This document shows positions 1-5,981 of a stretch of 7,157 nt of DNA, in pieces. The position numbers were made by a program, and so were the translations under genes. Origin of the DNA: an uncultured bacterium (GTDB taxonomy: Bacteria; Bacillota; Clostridia; Lachnospirales; Lachnospiraceae); assembly GCA_945871045.1 (NCBI GenBank), contig CAMBUC010000107.1:1-7157 (forward strand). The letters are read 5' to 3'. Position 1 is the stretch's first letter. The number at the start of each line of letters is the position of its first letter. Below the pieces are notes generated by a model. The model searched no databases, had not been told where the DNA came from, and saw only the letters and a program-made list of their open reading frames with translations.

Positions 1-855
1 AGCCTGATCTTTTCCATCCTCTACAACATGTTTTAATTTTTCTGTCGTTCCACCGGCATTGGATACCAGCTCATTCGTATTAACGATACGGTCCTGAATA
101 TTGGATGTCATATTTGCCTGACGATTCACTGCTTCTGCCGTGTTCTCAGAACTTCCTGCGATATCATCAATGGCAATATCCGCGGAACTCATGGAACCAC
201 TGATCTCACCAAATCCGGTTAATACTTCCTGAAAATCATCTGTAATCTTGTCCACCGTTCCGGATACCGCTTTTGCGATCTCTTTTCTGTGAGCGGCCTC
301 TTTTACGATCGTCTCCCGATCCTGTTCGCTAAACTCATACAAAACCTTAACAGCAACATACGAACCATAAATGCAGATGAAAACGCATGCCAACAAAAGG
401 GAACACTGTCTGAATAATAGTTCATCTCCTGATCGGAGGATCATCAATCCTTTCACATGTCCCACCAACCACATAGCTAAACAGCCGGCAAAGGACAGCG
501 TGGAGTTCATATACAGCATAAATCCAAGTATTACCGGAAACGCCACTACAATAGAAAAAATACTGTTATTCATAACCAGAAGGATATAGGCGATCAGAAA
601 TGTAAAGGCATAAAACAACATCGTTGCCTTCTTTTCTCTATGGCGGCTCAACATGATCCTATCCGCAATCAAAAATGCCACGTAAATCCCCATTCGCATC
701 CATGCATGCCAAGTGCCCTCATTTTTCACCACCATAATCTCAATAAGGAAAAACAGTGCATAACAAACACACAACATGGTAAATGTCTTACGATTCGCCC
801 TGCTGTACTGCTGTGGTGTTAATTTTTTCTTTTTCACGTGCTGACTCAGATTCAT
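1..855 (-). CDS. Methyl-accepting chemotaxis protein, six-helix membrane type, N-terminal part (cut by window edge)
   Basis: The reading frame is open from the ATG at 855 to base 1 (285 codons) and continues outside the window. The start MNLSQHVKKKK is preceded by AAGGAG (865-870). Residues 1-24 are basic and cytoplasmic. About six hydrophobic segments follow, near 25-43, 53-69, 78-95, 99-116, 120-134 and 151-172, with only short loops, so there is no extracellular ligand-binding domain. From about 174 the sequence is soluble, Ser/Thr/Ala-rich and heptad-like (for example SSENTAEAVNRQANM, 235-249), as in the start of an MCP cytoplasmic signalling coiled coil. The kinase-contact hairpin tip would lie beyond the edge and cannot be seen. 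By family knowledge it would signal through CheW/CheA; the ligand is unknown and sensing may occur in or near the membrane. It has its own promoter (894-922) and is therefore separate from the pan cluster. The MCP call rests on the coiled-coil pattern and topology; another membrane protein with a similar coiled coil is possible. Confidence 0.8.
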   Translation of the reverse strand, partial: MNLSQHVKKKKLTPQQYSRANRKTFTMLCVCYALFFLIEIMVVKNEGTWHAWMRMGIYVAFLIADRIMLSRHREKKATMLFYAFTFLIAYILLVMNNSIFSIVVAFPVILGFMLYMNSTLSFAGCLAMWLVGHVKGLMILRSGDELLFRQCSLLLACVFICIYGSYVAVKVLYEFSEQDRETIVKEAAHRKEIAKAVSGTVDKITDDFQEVLTGFGEISGSMSSADIAIDDIAGSSENTAEAVNRQANMTSNIQDRIVNTNELVSNAGGTTEKLKHVVEDGKDQA

Positions 856-893
856 TTTCTCATTCTCCTTTGTGTGAGTTTTCCCTATGGAGA

Positions 894-922
894 ATTATAA
901 CTCAAAACAGAAACTGTATCAA
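894..922 (-). promoter_or_regulatory. Near-consensus sigma-A promoter of the chemotaxis receptor
   Basis: Read on the minus strand there is a -35 TTGATA (922-917), a 17-bp spacer and a perfect -10 TATAAT (899-894). Transcription would start near 887, leaving a leader of about 30 nt before the ATG at 855. It is the best-matching housekeeping promoter in the window and separates the receptor from the coaBC/DUF1294 transcript. Motile Firmicutes often use SigD for chemotaxis genes, but this site fits the housekeeping factor. Confidence 0.8.
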
Positions 923-968
923 CCGAAAACGAGTTTTTTTGATATAAAACACCATTTCCCGCTACTGA

Positions 969-1535
969 TCACCGGATATTCATGAAGAAAAAGAGTACCA
1001 CTGCCTGCATGACCATCATGCATGGAACCCCCACTGTAAAATAGTTTACTTTTGTTTTATGCCGCAGCGTATACATACCAAGCAAGGCACCTAAAGATCC
1101 GCCAAAAAACGCCAGACAAAGGAGCGTAATGATCCTGATTCTGGTTTTTCCTTTGATTGCATGATGCTTATCAATGGCAAATGCCCCGAATGCAATGACA
1201 TTCATGGCTACTAAATAATAGACGAACATCTTATGCATTTTGAAAAACTCAAAAATATCATAACGAGTCGTTTCTCCATGCAGCCCCTGAAAAAACAGAC
1301 ACAACACTACTTGTACCACCAGAATACACATCAGAAACACCCGGGACATCATGTTTTCCTTGATGGATTTTCGGTCAAACAATAGGAGAAACACAATTAC
1401 TCCGATCGTTCCACCCAGCAGTGCCAAGACCGGAAACAGTTTATCCGCACTTGCATGCTTCGCATGTCTATGTATCAGCCAATTGATCAGGCAACACGCA
1501 AAAGCGATCCCATTCACAATGAGCAAATATTCCAT
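969..1535 (-). CDS. DUF1294 membrane protein with an internally duplicated module
   Basis: This is a 188-residue membrane protein of unknown function. The C-terminal half (about 106-170) carries the DUF1294 signature: MNVIAFGAFAIDK (111-123), LAFFGGSLGALLGM (141-154) and RHKTK (158-162). The N-terminal half (3-58) aligns to it without gaps at an offset of 104 residues, sharing Y, L, N, IAF, I, LA, GG, G and K positions, but it has lost the IDK and RHKT motifs. Each half supplies hydrophobic helices, and a linker of about 83-105 joins them. I prefer the ATG at 1535 because GGTGA lies 5 nt upstream. A GTG at 1544 in the same frame would add three residues and overlap the coaBC stop by 4 bp. Either way the gene starts at the end of coaBC and is probably translated from the same mRNA. 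Nothing visible explains a role in CoA synthesis. No convincing terminator follows its stop. Confidence 0.85.
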   Translation of the reverse strand: MEYLLIVNGIAFACCLINWLIHRHAKHASADKLFPVLALLGGTIGVIVFLLLFDRKSIKENMMSRVFLMCILVVQVVLCLFFQGLHGETTRYDIFEFFKMHKMFVYYLVAMNVIAFGAFAIDKHHAIKGKTRIRIITLLCLAFFGGSLGALLGMYTLRHKTKVNYFTVGVPCMMVMQAVVLFFFMNIR

Positions 1536-1540
1536 TTTCT

Positions 1541-2731
1541 TCACCCCATATTTTGCAGTTGATTCAGGATCTGATGGGCCACTTCCAATTTTGACATTAG
1601 CGGCAATTCGATCACCTGATCGGGACGTAGGAGCGTTACCACATTTGTTTCTGTACCAAAACCGGCACCTTCCACCCGCAGATTATTCGCTGCGATCATA
1701 TCCATATTTTTTTTCTTCAGTTTCTGCAGCGAGTTCTCCAACAGATTTTCCGTTTCCATGGAAAAACCGCAGATCAACTGGTCTGCACGTTTTCTTGCCC
1801 CAAGCGTCCCTACAATATCTGTTGTGCGGGCAAGTTCCAACGTGTTGTCACCCTCTTTTTTCTTGATCTTATGATCTACAAACGCTTTTGGCCTGTAGTC
1901 CGCCACAGCCGCAGCCATGATCAGGATATCGGTGTCTTCAAACCTGCTTTCCACCGCTTCAAACATATCCAGCGCACTGACTACCGGAATGATTGTCGTA
2001 TGAAGCGGCGCTGAAAGATGCGTCGGCGCACTGACCAACGTCACCTCTGCCCCGCGAAGCATCGCTGCCTTTGCAAGGGCATAACCCATTTTTCCGGTGG
2101 AATGATTTGTCAGATAACGCACCGGATCTAACGATTCCTGCGTGGCTCCCGCTGTAATGAGCACACGCTTTCCTATGAGATTCTTTTCACAAGCAATCTC
2201 AGCCTCAATATGTGCATACAATGTTTCCGGCTCAGGCATTTTACCGGTGCCCGTATCACCACAGGCAAGATATCCGGATGCCGGAGTGATGATCTTCATG
2301 CCATAATGTTCCAATGTATGAAGATTATCCTGCACGATCGGGTTCTCGTACATATTTGTATTCATCGCCGGCGAAACAAGGATCGGCGCTTTGCAGGCCA
2401 ACAGCGTAGTCGTAAGCATGTCATCTGCGATTCCGTGCGCCATCTTTCCGATCACATTGGCACTTGCCGGCGCAACCAGCGCGAGATCCGCCTGCTTTGC
2501 CAAAGACACATGTTCTACCTGAAACTCAAAATTCCGATCAAAGGTCTCTACCAGACATTTGTTTCCGGTCAATGTTTCAAAAGTGATGGGATTGATGAAA
2601 TTGGTTGCATTTTGGGTCATGATCACATGAACCTTTGCATGCTGTTTCACAAGCATGCTGGCCAGCGATGCGATCTTATAGGCTGCAATGCTTCCGGTCA
2701 CACCCAGAAGAATCGTTTTGTCTTTTAACAT
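1541..2731 (-). CDS. coaBC: Bifunctional phosphopantothenoylcysteine decarboxylase / phosphopantothenate-cysteine ligase
   Basis: This cytoplasmic FMN enzyme catalyses two successive CoA steps: ligation of 4'-phosphopantothenate to cysteine using CTP (CoaB), then decarboxylation to 4'-phosphopantetheine (CoaC). The 396 residues are close to the usual length of about 400. The CoaC flavoprotein domain is about 1-180, with GVTGSIAAYK (10-19), active-site His74 in VEHVSL, the PAMNTNMYEN motif (121-130, Asn124) and Cys157 in the substrate lid ACGDTGTGKM. The CoaB domain is about 185-396, with ITAGATQESLDPVRYLTN (192-209), STGKMG (211-216), AAVADYRP (274-281), the KIKKK segment (288-292) and a C-terminal AANN...GFGTETN stretch. 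The start codon directly follows the panD stop (TAAATG), and its AGGAGG is inside the last panD codons, so translation of the two is coupled. No frameshift or missing key residue is seen. Confidence 0.98.
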   Translation of the reverse strand: MLKDKTILLGVTGSIAAYKIASLASMLVKQHAKVHVIMTQNATNFINPITFETLTGNKCLVETFDRNFEFQVEHVSLAKQADLALVAPASANVIGKMAHGIADDMLTTTLLACKAPILVSPAMNTNMYENPIVQDNLHTLEHYGMKIITPASGYLACGDTGTGKMPEPETLYAHIEAEIACEKNLIGKRVLITAGATQESLDPVRYLTNHSTGKMGYALAKAAMLRGAEVTLVSAPTHLSAPLHTTIIPVVSALDMFEAVESRFEDTDILIMAAAVADYRPKAFVDHKIKKKEGDNTLELARTTDIVGTLGARKRADQLICGFSMETENLLENSLQKLKKKNMDMIAANNLRVEGAGFGTETNVVTLLRPDQVIELPLMSKLEVAHQILNQLQNMG

Positions 2732-3130
2732 TTATACCTCCTGCATGTCTTCCAGTCTGCCATGTTTTTCGTAACTGGTAACACGTGCCACATGGTTTTC
2801 ATCATCCACAAATACAACGGACGGCTTATGATTTTTTGCCTCCTCCGGTGTCATCGTCGCATACGCCATGATGATGATCTTATCACCGGTTGATACGCAG
2901 CGGGCCGCTGCTCCGTTCAGACAGATCATTCCGCTGCCGCGCTCCCCTGCGATCGTATATGTCTCAAAACGGCTGCCGTTATTCACATCCACGATCTGGA
3001 CTTTTTCATATTCTAAAATACCGGACGCTTCTAATAACGCCTCATCCACCGTGATACTGCCCACGTAATCCAGTTCTGCCTGAATGACCGTTGCACGATG
3101 GATCTTTCCTTTCAGAAGTTCGATGTTCAT
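2732..3130 (-). CDS. panD: Aspartate 1-decarboxylase, pyruvoyl type
   Basis: PanD decarboxylates L-aspartate to beta-alanine, the amine half of pantothenate. The 132-residue proenzyme is slightly longer than the 126-residue E. coli protein. The self-cleavage site Gly24-Ser25 is present in YVGSITVD (22-29); Ser25 would become the pyruvoyl group. Other conserved positions are Lys9 and His11 (GKIHRATV, 8-15), Arg54, Thr57 and Tyr58 (SRFETY, 53-58), and Asn72 in LNGAAAR (71-77). All sit at the numbering known from E. coli, so the enzyme should be active. The ATG at 3130 has GGAG 8 nt upstream. The gene lies 130 bp after panC, with a possible promoter and an operator-like palindrome in between. 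The last codons carry the ribosome site for coaBC. Confidence 0.98.
   Translation of the reverse strand: MNIELLKGKIHRATVIQAELDYVGSITVDEALLEASGILEYEKVQIVDVNNGSRFETYTIAGERGSGMICLNGAAARCVSTGDKIIIMAYATMTPEEAKNHKPSVVFVDDENHVARVTSYEKHGRLEDMQEV
2737..2742 (-). promoter_or_regulatory. Ribosome binding site of coaBC inside the end of panD
   Basis: A full AGGAGG lies 5 nt before the coaBC ATG and within the last panD codons (Gln-Glu-Val-stop). Ribosomes finishing panD end directly on the coaBC start, which supports translational coupling and fixes the coaBC start. Confidence 0.85.
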
Positions 3131-3154
3131 AGTTTTATCTCCATTTCTCTTCCA

Positions 3155-3168
3155 CTACAACATTGTAG
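3155..3168. repeat. CTACAA palindrome in the panD leader
   Basis: Perfect 6-bp arms CTACAA and TTGTAG are separated by 2 bp. The site lies about 25-35 bp downstream of the start point predicted from the extended -10 at 3199-3207, and 25 bp upstream of the panD ATG. The size and place suit a repressor operator, or a very short RNA hairpin near the ribosome site. No regulator is encoded in the window, so the role is inferred. Confidence 0.4.
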
Positions 3169-3198
3169 GACAACTCTAAGGATGCATGCTATGTGATC

Positions 3199-3207
3199 GT
3201 TATACCA
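3199..3207 (-). promoter_or_regulatory. Possible extended -10 promoter for panD-coaBC-DUF1294
   Basis: The minus strand reads TGGTATAAC: an extended -10 (TG-n) with five of six matches to TATAAT. No good -35 lies 16-18 bp upstream. The predicted leader is about 60 nt. It resembles the stronger panB site (TGGTATAGT, 5156-5164), which suggests panD-coaBC may be transcribed partly on its own as well as by read-through from panC. Confidence 0.4.
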
Positions 3208-3208
3208 C

Positions 3209-3247
3209 AAAAAATGATCCCATTGGCAGGCTTTTCATTCCGCCAAT
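3209..3247 (-). terminator. Weak terminator-like hairpin after panC
   Basis: Starting 13 nt after the panC stop, the minus strand carries ATTGGCGG (3247-3240) pairing with CC-T-GCCAAT (3230-3222), an 8-bp stem with one bulge and a 9-nt loop. U6 (3214-3209) follows only after an 8-nt gap, so termination would be partial at best. It lies just upstream of the possible panD promoter. Confidence 0.35.
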
Positions 3248-3260
3248 ATTCTGATTCATT

Positions 3261-4100
3261 TTAAATCATGAAGTTATCGATCAGTCTCGTCTTGCCAATA
3301 TAAACTGCAAGCGCAACTAACATCGGTTCTTTTACGGTATCGATCTGCTGCATCGTAAGACCATCTACTGCTTTCACATAGTCGATGCGCGCAAGGGGTT
3401 CTTTTTCGATCAGGTCACGCATCTCAGAGACGATCTTGTTCGCATCGGTCTCACCTGCGGCCACCAGTTCCTGTCCGAGTTTTACTGCCTGTGAGAGTAC
3501 CAGCGCCGCCTGGCGCTCCTCTGCTGAAAGATAGGTGTTGCGGGAACTCTTTGCAAGCCCATCTTCTTCGCGTACGATGGGGCATCCGATAATCTCCAGA
3601 TCCATGTTCAGATCCTGCACCATGCGCTTAATAATCGCCAGCTGCTGTGCATCTTTTTGTCCAAAATATGCACGGTCGGGCTGCACAATATGAAATAATT
3701 TATTTACTACCGTACAAACGCCACGAAAATGTACCGGGCGTGACAATCCACATAATTCCTCTGTTAAAACAGACATATCCACATAAGAGCAGAATCCCTC
3801 CATATACATTTCTTCCGGTTCCGGATGAAAGATCAGATCGGCTCCTAAAGACTCACAATATGCGCTGTCCTTCGCCAGATCTCTCGGATAACTCTCCAAA
3901 TCCTCCCCGGGTCCAAACTGCATCGGGTTTACAAAAATGCTGACAACCACTTTGTCGTTCTCCTCGCGTGCGCGGGTGATCAGGCTGCCATGTCCTTCGT
4001 GCAAATAACCCATTGTGGGCACAAAACCTACGCTCATGCCCTCTTTTTTCCATGTTTTCACCAGAGTTCTTACTTCATTTATCGTAGTTGCGATCTGCAT
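3261..4100 (-). CDS. panC: Pantothenate synthetase (pantoate-beta-alanine ligase)
   Basis: PanC joins pantoate and beta-alanine to form pantothenate, using ATP through a pantoyl-adenylate intermediate in the cytoplasm. The 279 residues match the usual length of about 280. Visible motifs are PTMGYLHEGH (28-37) with the HIGH-like HEGH, VSIFVNPMQFGPGEDL (53-68), YPRD (71-74), the pantoate-site region LCGLSRPVHFRGV (116-128), FGQKDAQQ (146-153) and the KMSKS-like loop KSSRN (184-188), where many relatives have MSSRN. The frame stays open to a GTG at 4121, but the ATG at 4100 is preferred: AAGGAG (4108-4113) lies 7 nt before it and the family N-terminus begins here. The upstream gap to panB is filled by an inverted-repeat element (4122-4270). 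Confidence 0.98.
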   Translation of the reverse strand: MQIATTINEVRTLVKTWKKEGMSVGFVPTMGYLHEGHGSLITRAREENDKVVVSIFVNPMQFGPGEDLESYPRDLAKDSAYCESLGADLIFHPEPEEMYMEGFCSYVDMSVLTEELCGLSRPVHFRGVCTVVNKLFHIVQPDRAYFGQKDAQQLAIIKRMVQDLNMDLEIIGCPIVREEDGLAKSSRNTYLSAEERQAALVLSQAVKLGQELVAAGETDANKIVSEMRDLIEKEPLARIDYVKAVDGLTMQQIDTVKEPMLVALAVYIGKTRLIDNFMI

Positions 4101-4107
4101 TGTTTTT

Positions 4108-4113
4108 CTCCTT
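4108..4113 (-). promoter_or_regulatory. Ribosome binding site deciding the panC start
   Basis: AAGGAG lies 7 nt before the ATG at 4100. It falls inside the coding sequence implied by the upstream GTG at 4121, so it argues for the shorter protein. It begins 8 nt after the last base of the 16-bp inverted repeat, so folding of that element could affect access to it. Confidence 0.8.
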
Positions 4114-4121
4114 TCAACCAC

Positions 4122-4270
4122 ATCAGTTCAGAGCCAATTCGCAGAATCTCTGCTTCGCAGCTTTCCTTCTGTTCATTTTTGGCTCTCGCCAAAGAAATGT
4201 CCACACATGCAGTCATTCATGTACACATGATTCCTGCATGTTGTGTAGATTTCCTTGGCTCTGAACTGAT
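4122..4270 (-). repeat. 149-bp structured element bounded by perfect 16-bp inverted repeats between panB and panC
   Basis: ATCAGTTCAGAGCCAA (4122-4137) is the exact reverse complement of TTGGCTCTGAACTGAT (4255-4270). The outer edge coincides with the last base of the panB stop codon and the inner edge lies just before the panC ribosome site. Read as minus-strand RNA, three structures lie inside the outer stem. One is a long imperfect hairpin (about 4201-4245) with CATGCAG/CTGCATG and TCATGT/ACATGA arms. The second is a perfect UUUGGC-GAGA-GCCAAA hairpin (4193-4178) with a GNRA loop. The third is a pair of overlapping small hairpins (about 4141-4161), CTGC-GAA-GCAG or GCAGA-GAU-UCTGC. AGAGCCAA occurs in both the outer 5' arm and the GNRA hairpin, so the 3' arm could pair with either. 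It may be a MITE-like insertion, an mRNA processing or stability element, or a cis-regulatory RNA. I see no target-site duplication and do not recognise the family. Confidence 0.75.
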
Positions 4271-5097
4271 CAATATAATTTTTCCAGCACGTCATCTGCG
4301 ATGCCGTAGGTCTGTGCTGCAGTAGGGAAAGTTCCGGCCTTTACTTCTGCGGTGTAATCCGCAAATGCACATTTCATAATGTCCCCTACCTCCGCAAAGT
4401 GTTTTACAAATTTCGGAACATAATCAGAAAACATCCCAAGCATATCCTGATATACTAAAACCTGTCCGTCACAACCGACCCCGGCTCCGATTCCGATCGT
4501 AGGAACAGAAACGCTCTCCGTGATCTTTGCCGCAATCGGCGCCGGAATACATTCCAGCACGATCATGCTTGCGCCAGCCTCTTCTACCCGTTTTGCATCG
4601 TCAATCAGTTTCTGCGCAGTTTTCGCTGTTTTTCCCTGTACTTTAAATCCGCCGAATGCATTCACGGATTGCGGTGTCAGTCCTAAATGTGCGCACACGG
4701 GAATAGACGCATCCACAATTGCGCGAATCTGCTCGCATACGGTGGCTCCGCCTTCTAATTTCACGCCGTTGGCACGGCCCTCTTTCATCAATCTTCCTGC
4801 GTTGGTAACTGCATCATAAATAGATGCCTGATAAGACATAAACGGCATATCTGCAAGAATAAACGCATTTTTTGCACCTCTTGCTACAGCCGCAGTGTGA
4901 TGGATCATATCATCCATAGTGACAGACAGCGTATCCTCATAACCGAGCATCACCTGTCCAAGTGAATCTCCGATCAACAGTACGTTGATTCCCGCTTCGT
5001 CCATCAGTTTTGCCATGGAATAGTCGTAACATGTCAACATCGTGATCTTGTCTTGGCTTTCCTTCTGCCCCCGAAGCGTTAAAACGGTGTTCTTCAT
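4270..5097 (-). CDS. panB: 3-methyl-2-oxobutanoate hydroxymethyltransferase (ketopantoate hydroxymethyltransferase)
   Basis: PanB transfers a hydroxymethyl group from 5,10-methylene-tetrahydrofolate to 2-oxoisovalerate, giving ketopantoate, the first committed step to pantothenate. The 275-residue protein has the expected TIM-barrel pattern and near-usual length. Metal ligands and substrate residues are visible: Asp44-Ser45 in LIGDSLGQVMLG (41-52), Asp83 in ILADMPFMSY (80-89), Lys113 and Glu115 in VKLEGG (112-117), HLGLTPQ (138-144) and the catalytic Glu183 in LECIP (182-186), followed by PTIGIGAG. The ATG at 5097 has GGAGG (5107-5111) 9 nt upstream. It is probably the first gene of the pan cluster, with its own promoter (5156-5184) and a structured leader. 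The ketopantoate reductase needed for the next step is not in the window. Confidence 0.98.
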   Translation of the reverse strand: MKNTVLTLRGQKESQDKITMLTCYDYSMAKLMDEAGINVLLIGDSLGQVMLGYEDTLSVTMDDMIHHTAAVARGAKNAFILADMPFMSYQASIYDAVTNAGRLMKEGRANGVKLEGGATVCEQIRAIVDASIPVCAHLGLTPQSVNAFGGFKVQGKTAKTAQKLIDDAKRVEEAGASMIVLECIPAPIAAKITESVSVPTIGIGAGVGCDGQVLVYQDMLGMFSDYVPKFVKHFAEVGDIMKCAFADYTAEVKAGTFPTAAQTYGIADDVLEKLY

Positions 5098-5109
5098 TAT
5101 TCAATTCCT

Positions 5110-5175
5110 CCAAAAAAAATGGTACAGTTCCGAAGTCCGGATACCGTCCTCGGTCACTATACCACCATTTTTTGG
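5110..5175. terminator. 66-bp inverted repeat with U8, between the methyltransferase gene and panB
   Basis: The left arm (5110-5128) and right arm (5156-5175) are imperfect reverse complements, ending CCAAAAAA(AA)TGGT and ACCATTTTTTGG. On the minus strand an inner hairpin is GGTATCCG-GACTT-CGGA-ACTG-TACC (5145-5121, with a 4-nt bulge), followed by A and U8 (5119-5112) that run straight into the panB GGAGG. This looks like an intrinsic terminator for the methyltransferase transcript. It could also act as an attenuator for panB, because an alternative hairpin ACCG-AGGA-CGGT (5154-5143) competes with its base. A matching T6 on the plus strand would make it bidirectional. Confidence 0.6.
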
Positions 5176-5184
5176 AAAAGTAAA
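5156..5184 (-). promoter_or_regulatory. Extended -10 promoter of panB inside the inverted repeat
   Basis: On the minus strand there is a -35 TTTACT (5184-5179, four of six), a 17-bp spacer and TATAGT (5161-5156, five of six) preceded by TGG. Transcription would begin near 5149-5150, about 52 nt before the panB ATG. The -10 lies inside the upstream arm of the 66-bp repeat, so a full-length hairpin could form only in read-through RNA. Confidence 0.65.
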
Positions 5185-5189
5185 TATAC

Positions 5190-5981
5190 TTATTTTCTTA
5201 AAATATCAACCGTGTGGGAACTTGCTCCCAGTAGTTCCGGCCGCTCGCAATTCTTTAACTGATACTGTAAAAACAGTTCAAAAGTTTCCTCATTCATTGC
5301 GTTTAGGACAGGTCGGATATAATCCGCCGGCCCGTCCGGAGCAATGATCAACTCGCGTTTCAGACCAACTGCCTCATTTAACGCGTTGATCTGCTCTAAT
5401 CGAACATAATCATATAACTCGTTTTCGTCGTGACGGATCTGAAAATCATCTGTCAGAGAACCTGTTTTTACACGCTCTGCAATATGATCTTCCATAAAAC
5501 CATATTTGATCACACTGTAATCATTCATCACGTATGCCACCATGATGATCCCGCCGGGCTTTGTCACACGTTTCGCCTCCGAAAGCGCGCGGATCTGCTC
5601 CGCATCCGAATGCAGATGATACATCGGACCAAACAAAAGCGCAAGGTCAAAACTGTTATCGGCAAAACGCTTCAACTTCAGTGCGTTTCCCTGATAGGCC
5701 TTTACATTTGCGCCCTTCTGTTTCAGAATGCCAAGATTGTATTTTACAAGTTCCACCGCAGTCACATCATAGCCTTCTGCAGCAAGCGCCACACTATAGC
5801 GGCCGGTGCCGGCTCCGATATCAATGATACGCAGTGGCTTGTCCTGCTTTCTCTCCTGCCGCAAAATATCCAGAAATCGATGAATATAATGCATAGTCGT
5901 GTGGTACTCCACCTGGCCATGGCGGCTCTGCAATCGCTTTTCTTCATTAAACTTATTATAGTAGGCAACCAGATCTGTCAT
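5190..5981 (-). CDS. Class I SAM-dependent methyltransferase, substrate unknown
   Basis: The 263-residue soluble protein has a Rossmann-type methyltransferase core. Motif I is IIDIGAGTGRYS (52-63), the acidic end of strand 2 is Glu77 in DVTAVEL (72-78), GNALKL (98-103) marks the motif III area, and FDLALLFGPMYHL (111-123) is the motif IV/post-IV region typical of one small-molecule-like subfamily. AKRVTKPGG follows at about 134-142. The first 45 residues are helical and start MTDLVAYYNKFNEEKR. I chose the ATG at 5981 because GGAG lies 5 nt upstream and because it overlaps the stop of the preceding channel gene by 4 bp (ATGA). An in-frame ATG at 6020 would add 13 residues and a longer overlap. 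The substrate cannot be read from sequence. Close linkage to the FNT channel suggests shared expression and does not prove a shared pathway. The gene ends just before the panB promoter. Confidence 0.9.
   Translation of the reverse strand: MTDLVAYYNKFNEEKRLQSRHGQVEYHTTMHYIHRFLDILRQERKQDKPLRIIDIGAGTGRYSVALAAEGYDVTAVELVKYNLGILKQKGANVKAYQGNALKLKRFADNSFDLALLFGPMYHLHSDAEQIRALSEAKRVTKPGGIIMVAYVMNDYSVIKYGFMEDHIAERVKTGSLTDDFQIRHDENELYDYVRLEQINALNEAVGLKRELIIAPDGPADYIRPVLNAMNEETFELFLQYQLKNCERPELLGASSHTVDILRK

Noticed and set aside
371..822. Two short plus-strand ORFs at the left end (371-589, 640-822)
   Set aside because: Both lie opposite the receptor gene, whose minus-strand frame is open for 285 codons with a promoter and ribosome site.
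923..968. Terminator after the DUF1294 gene
   Set aside because: I looked for a GC stem followed by a U-run. A T4 and a later A7 are present but no convincing stem precedes a U-run, so termination here is not supported.
1351..1866. Plus-strand ORF of 171 codons crossing the DUF1294/coaBC junction
   Set aside because: It is antisense to two well-supported genes, is rich in Ser/Pro/Phe like a shadow frame, and has no ribosome site or recognisable motif.
4101..4121. Upstream GTG start of panC giving seven extra residues
   Set aside because: It would place the AAGGAG ribosome site inside the coding region; the ATG at 4100 has ideal spacing and the usual family N-terminus.
4101..4290. Target-site duplication that would prove the 16-bp repeat element is a transposon derivative
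   Set aside because: The bases flanking the repeat (CAC on one side, CAA on the other) do not form a direct duplication, and no transposase is encoded.
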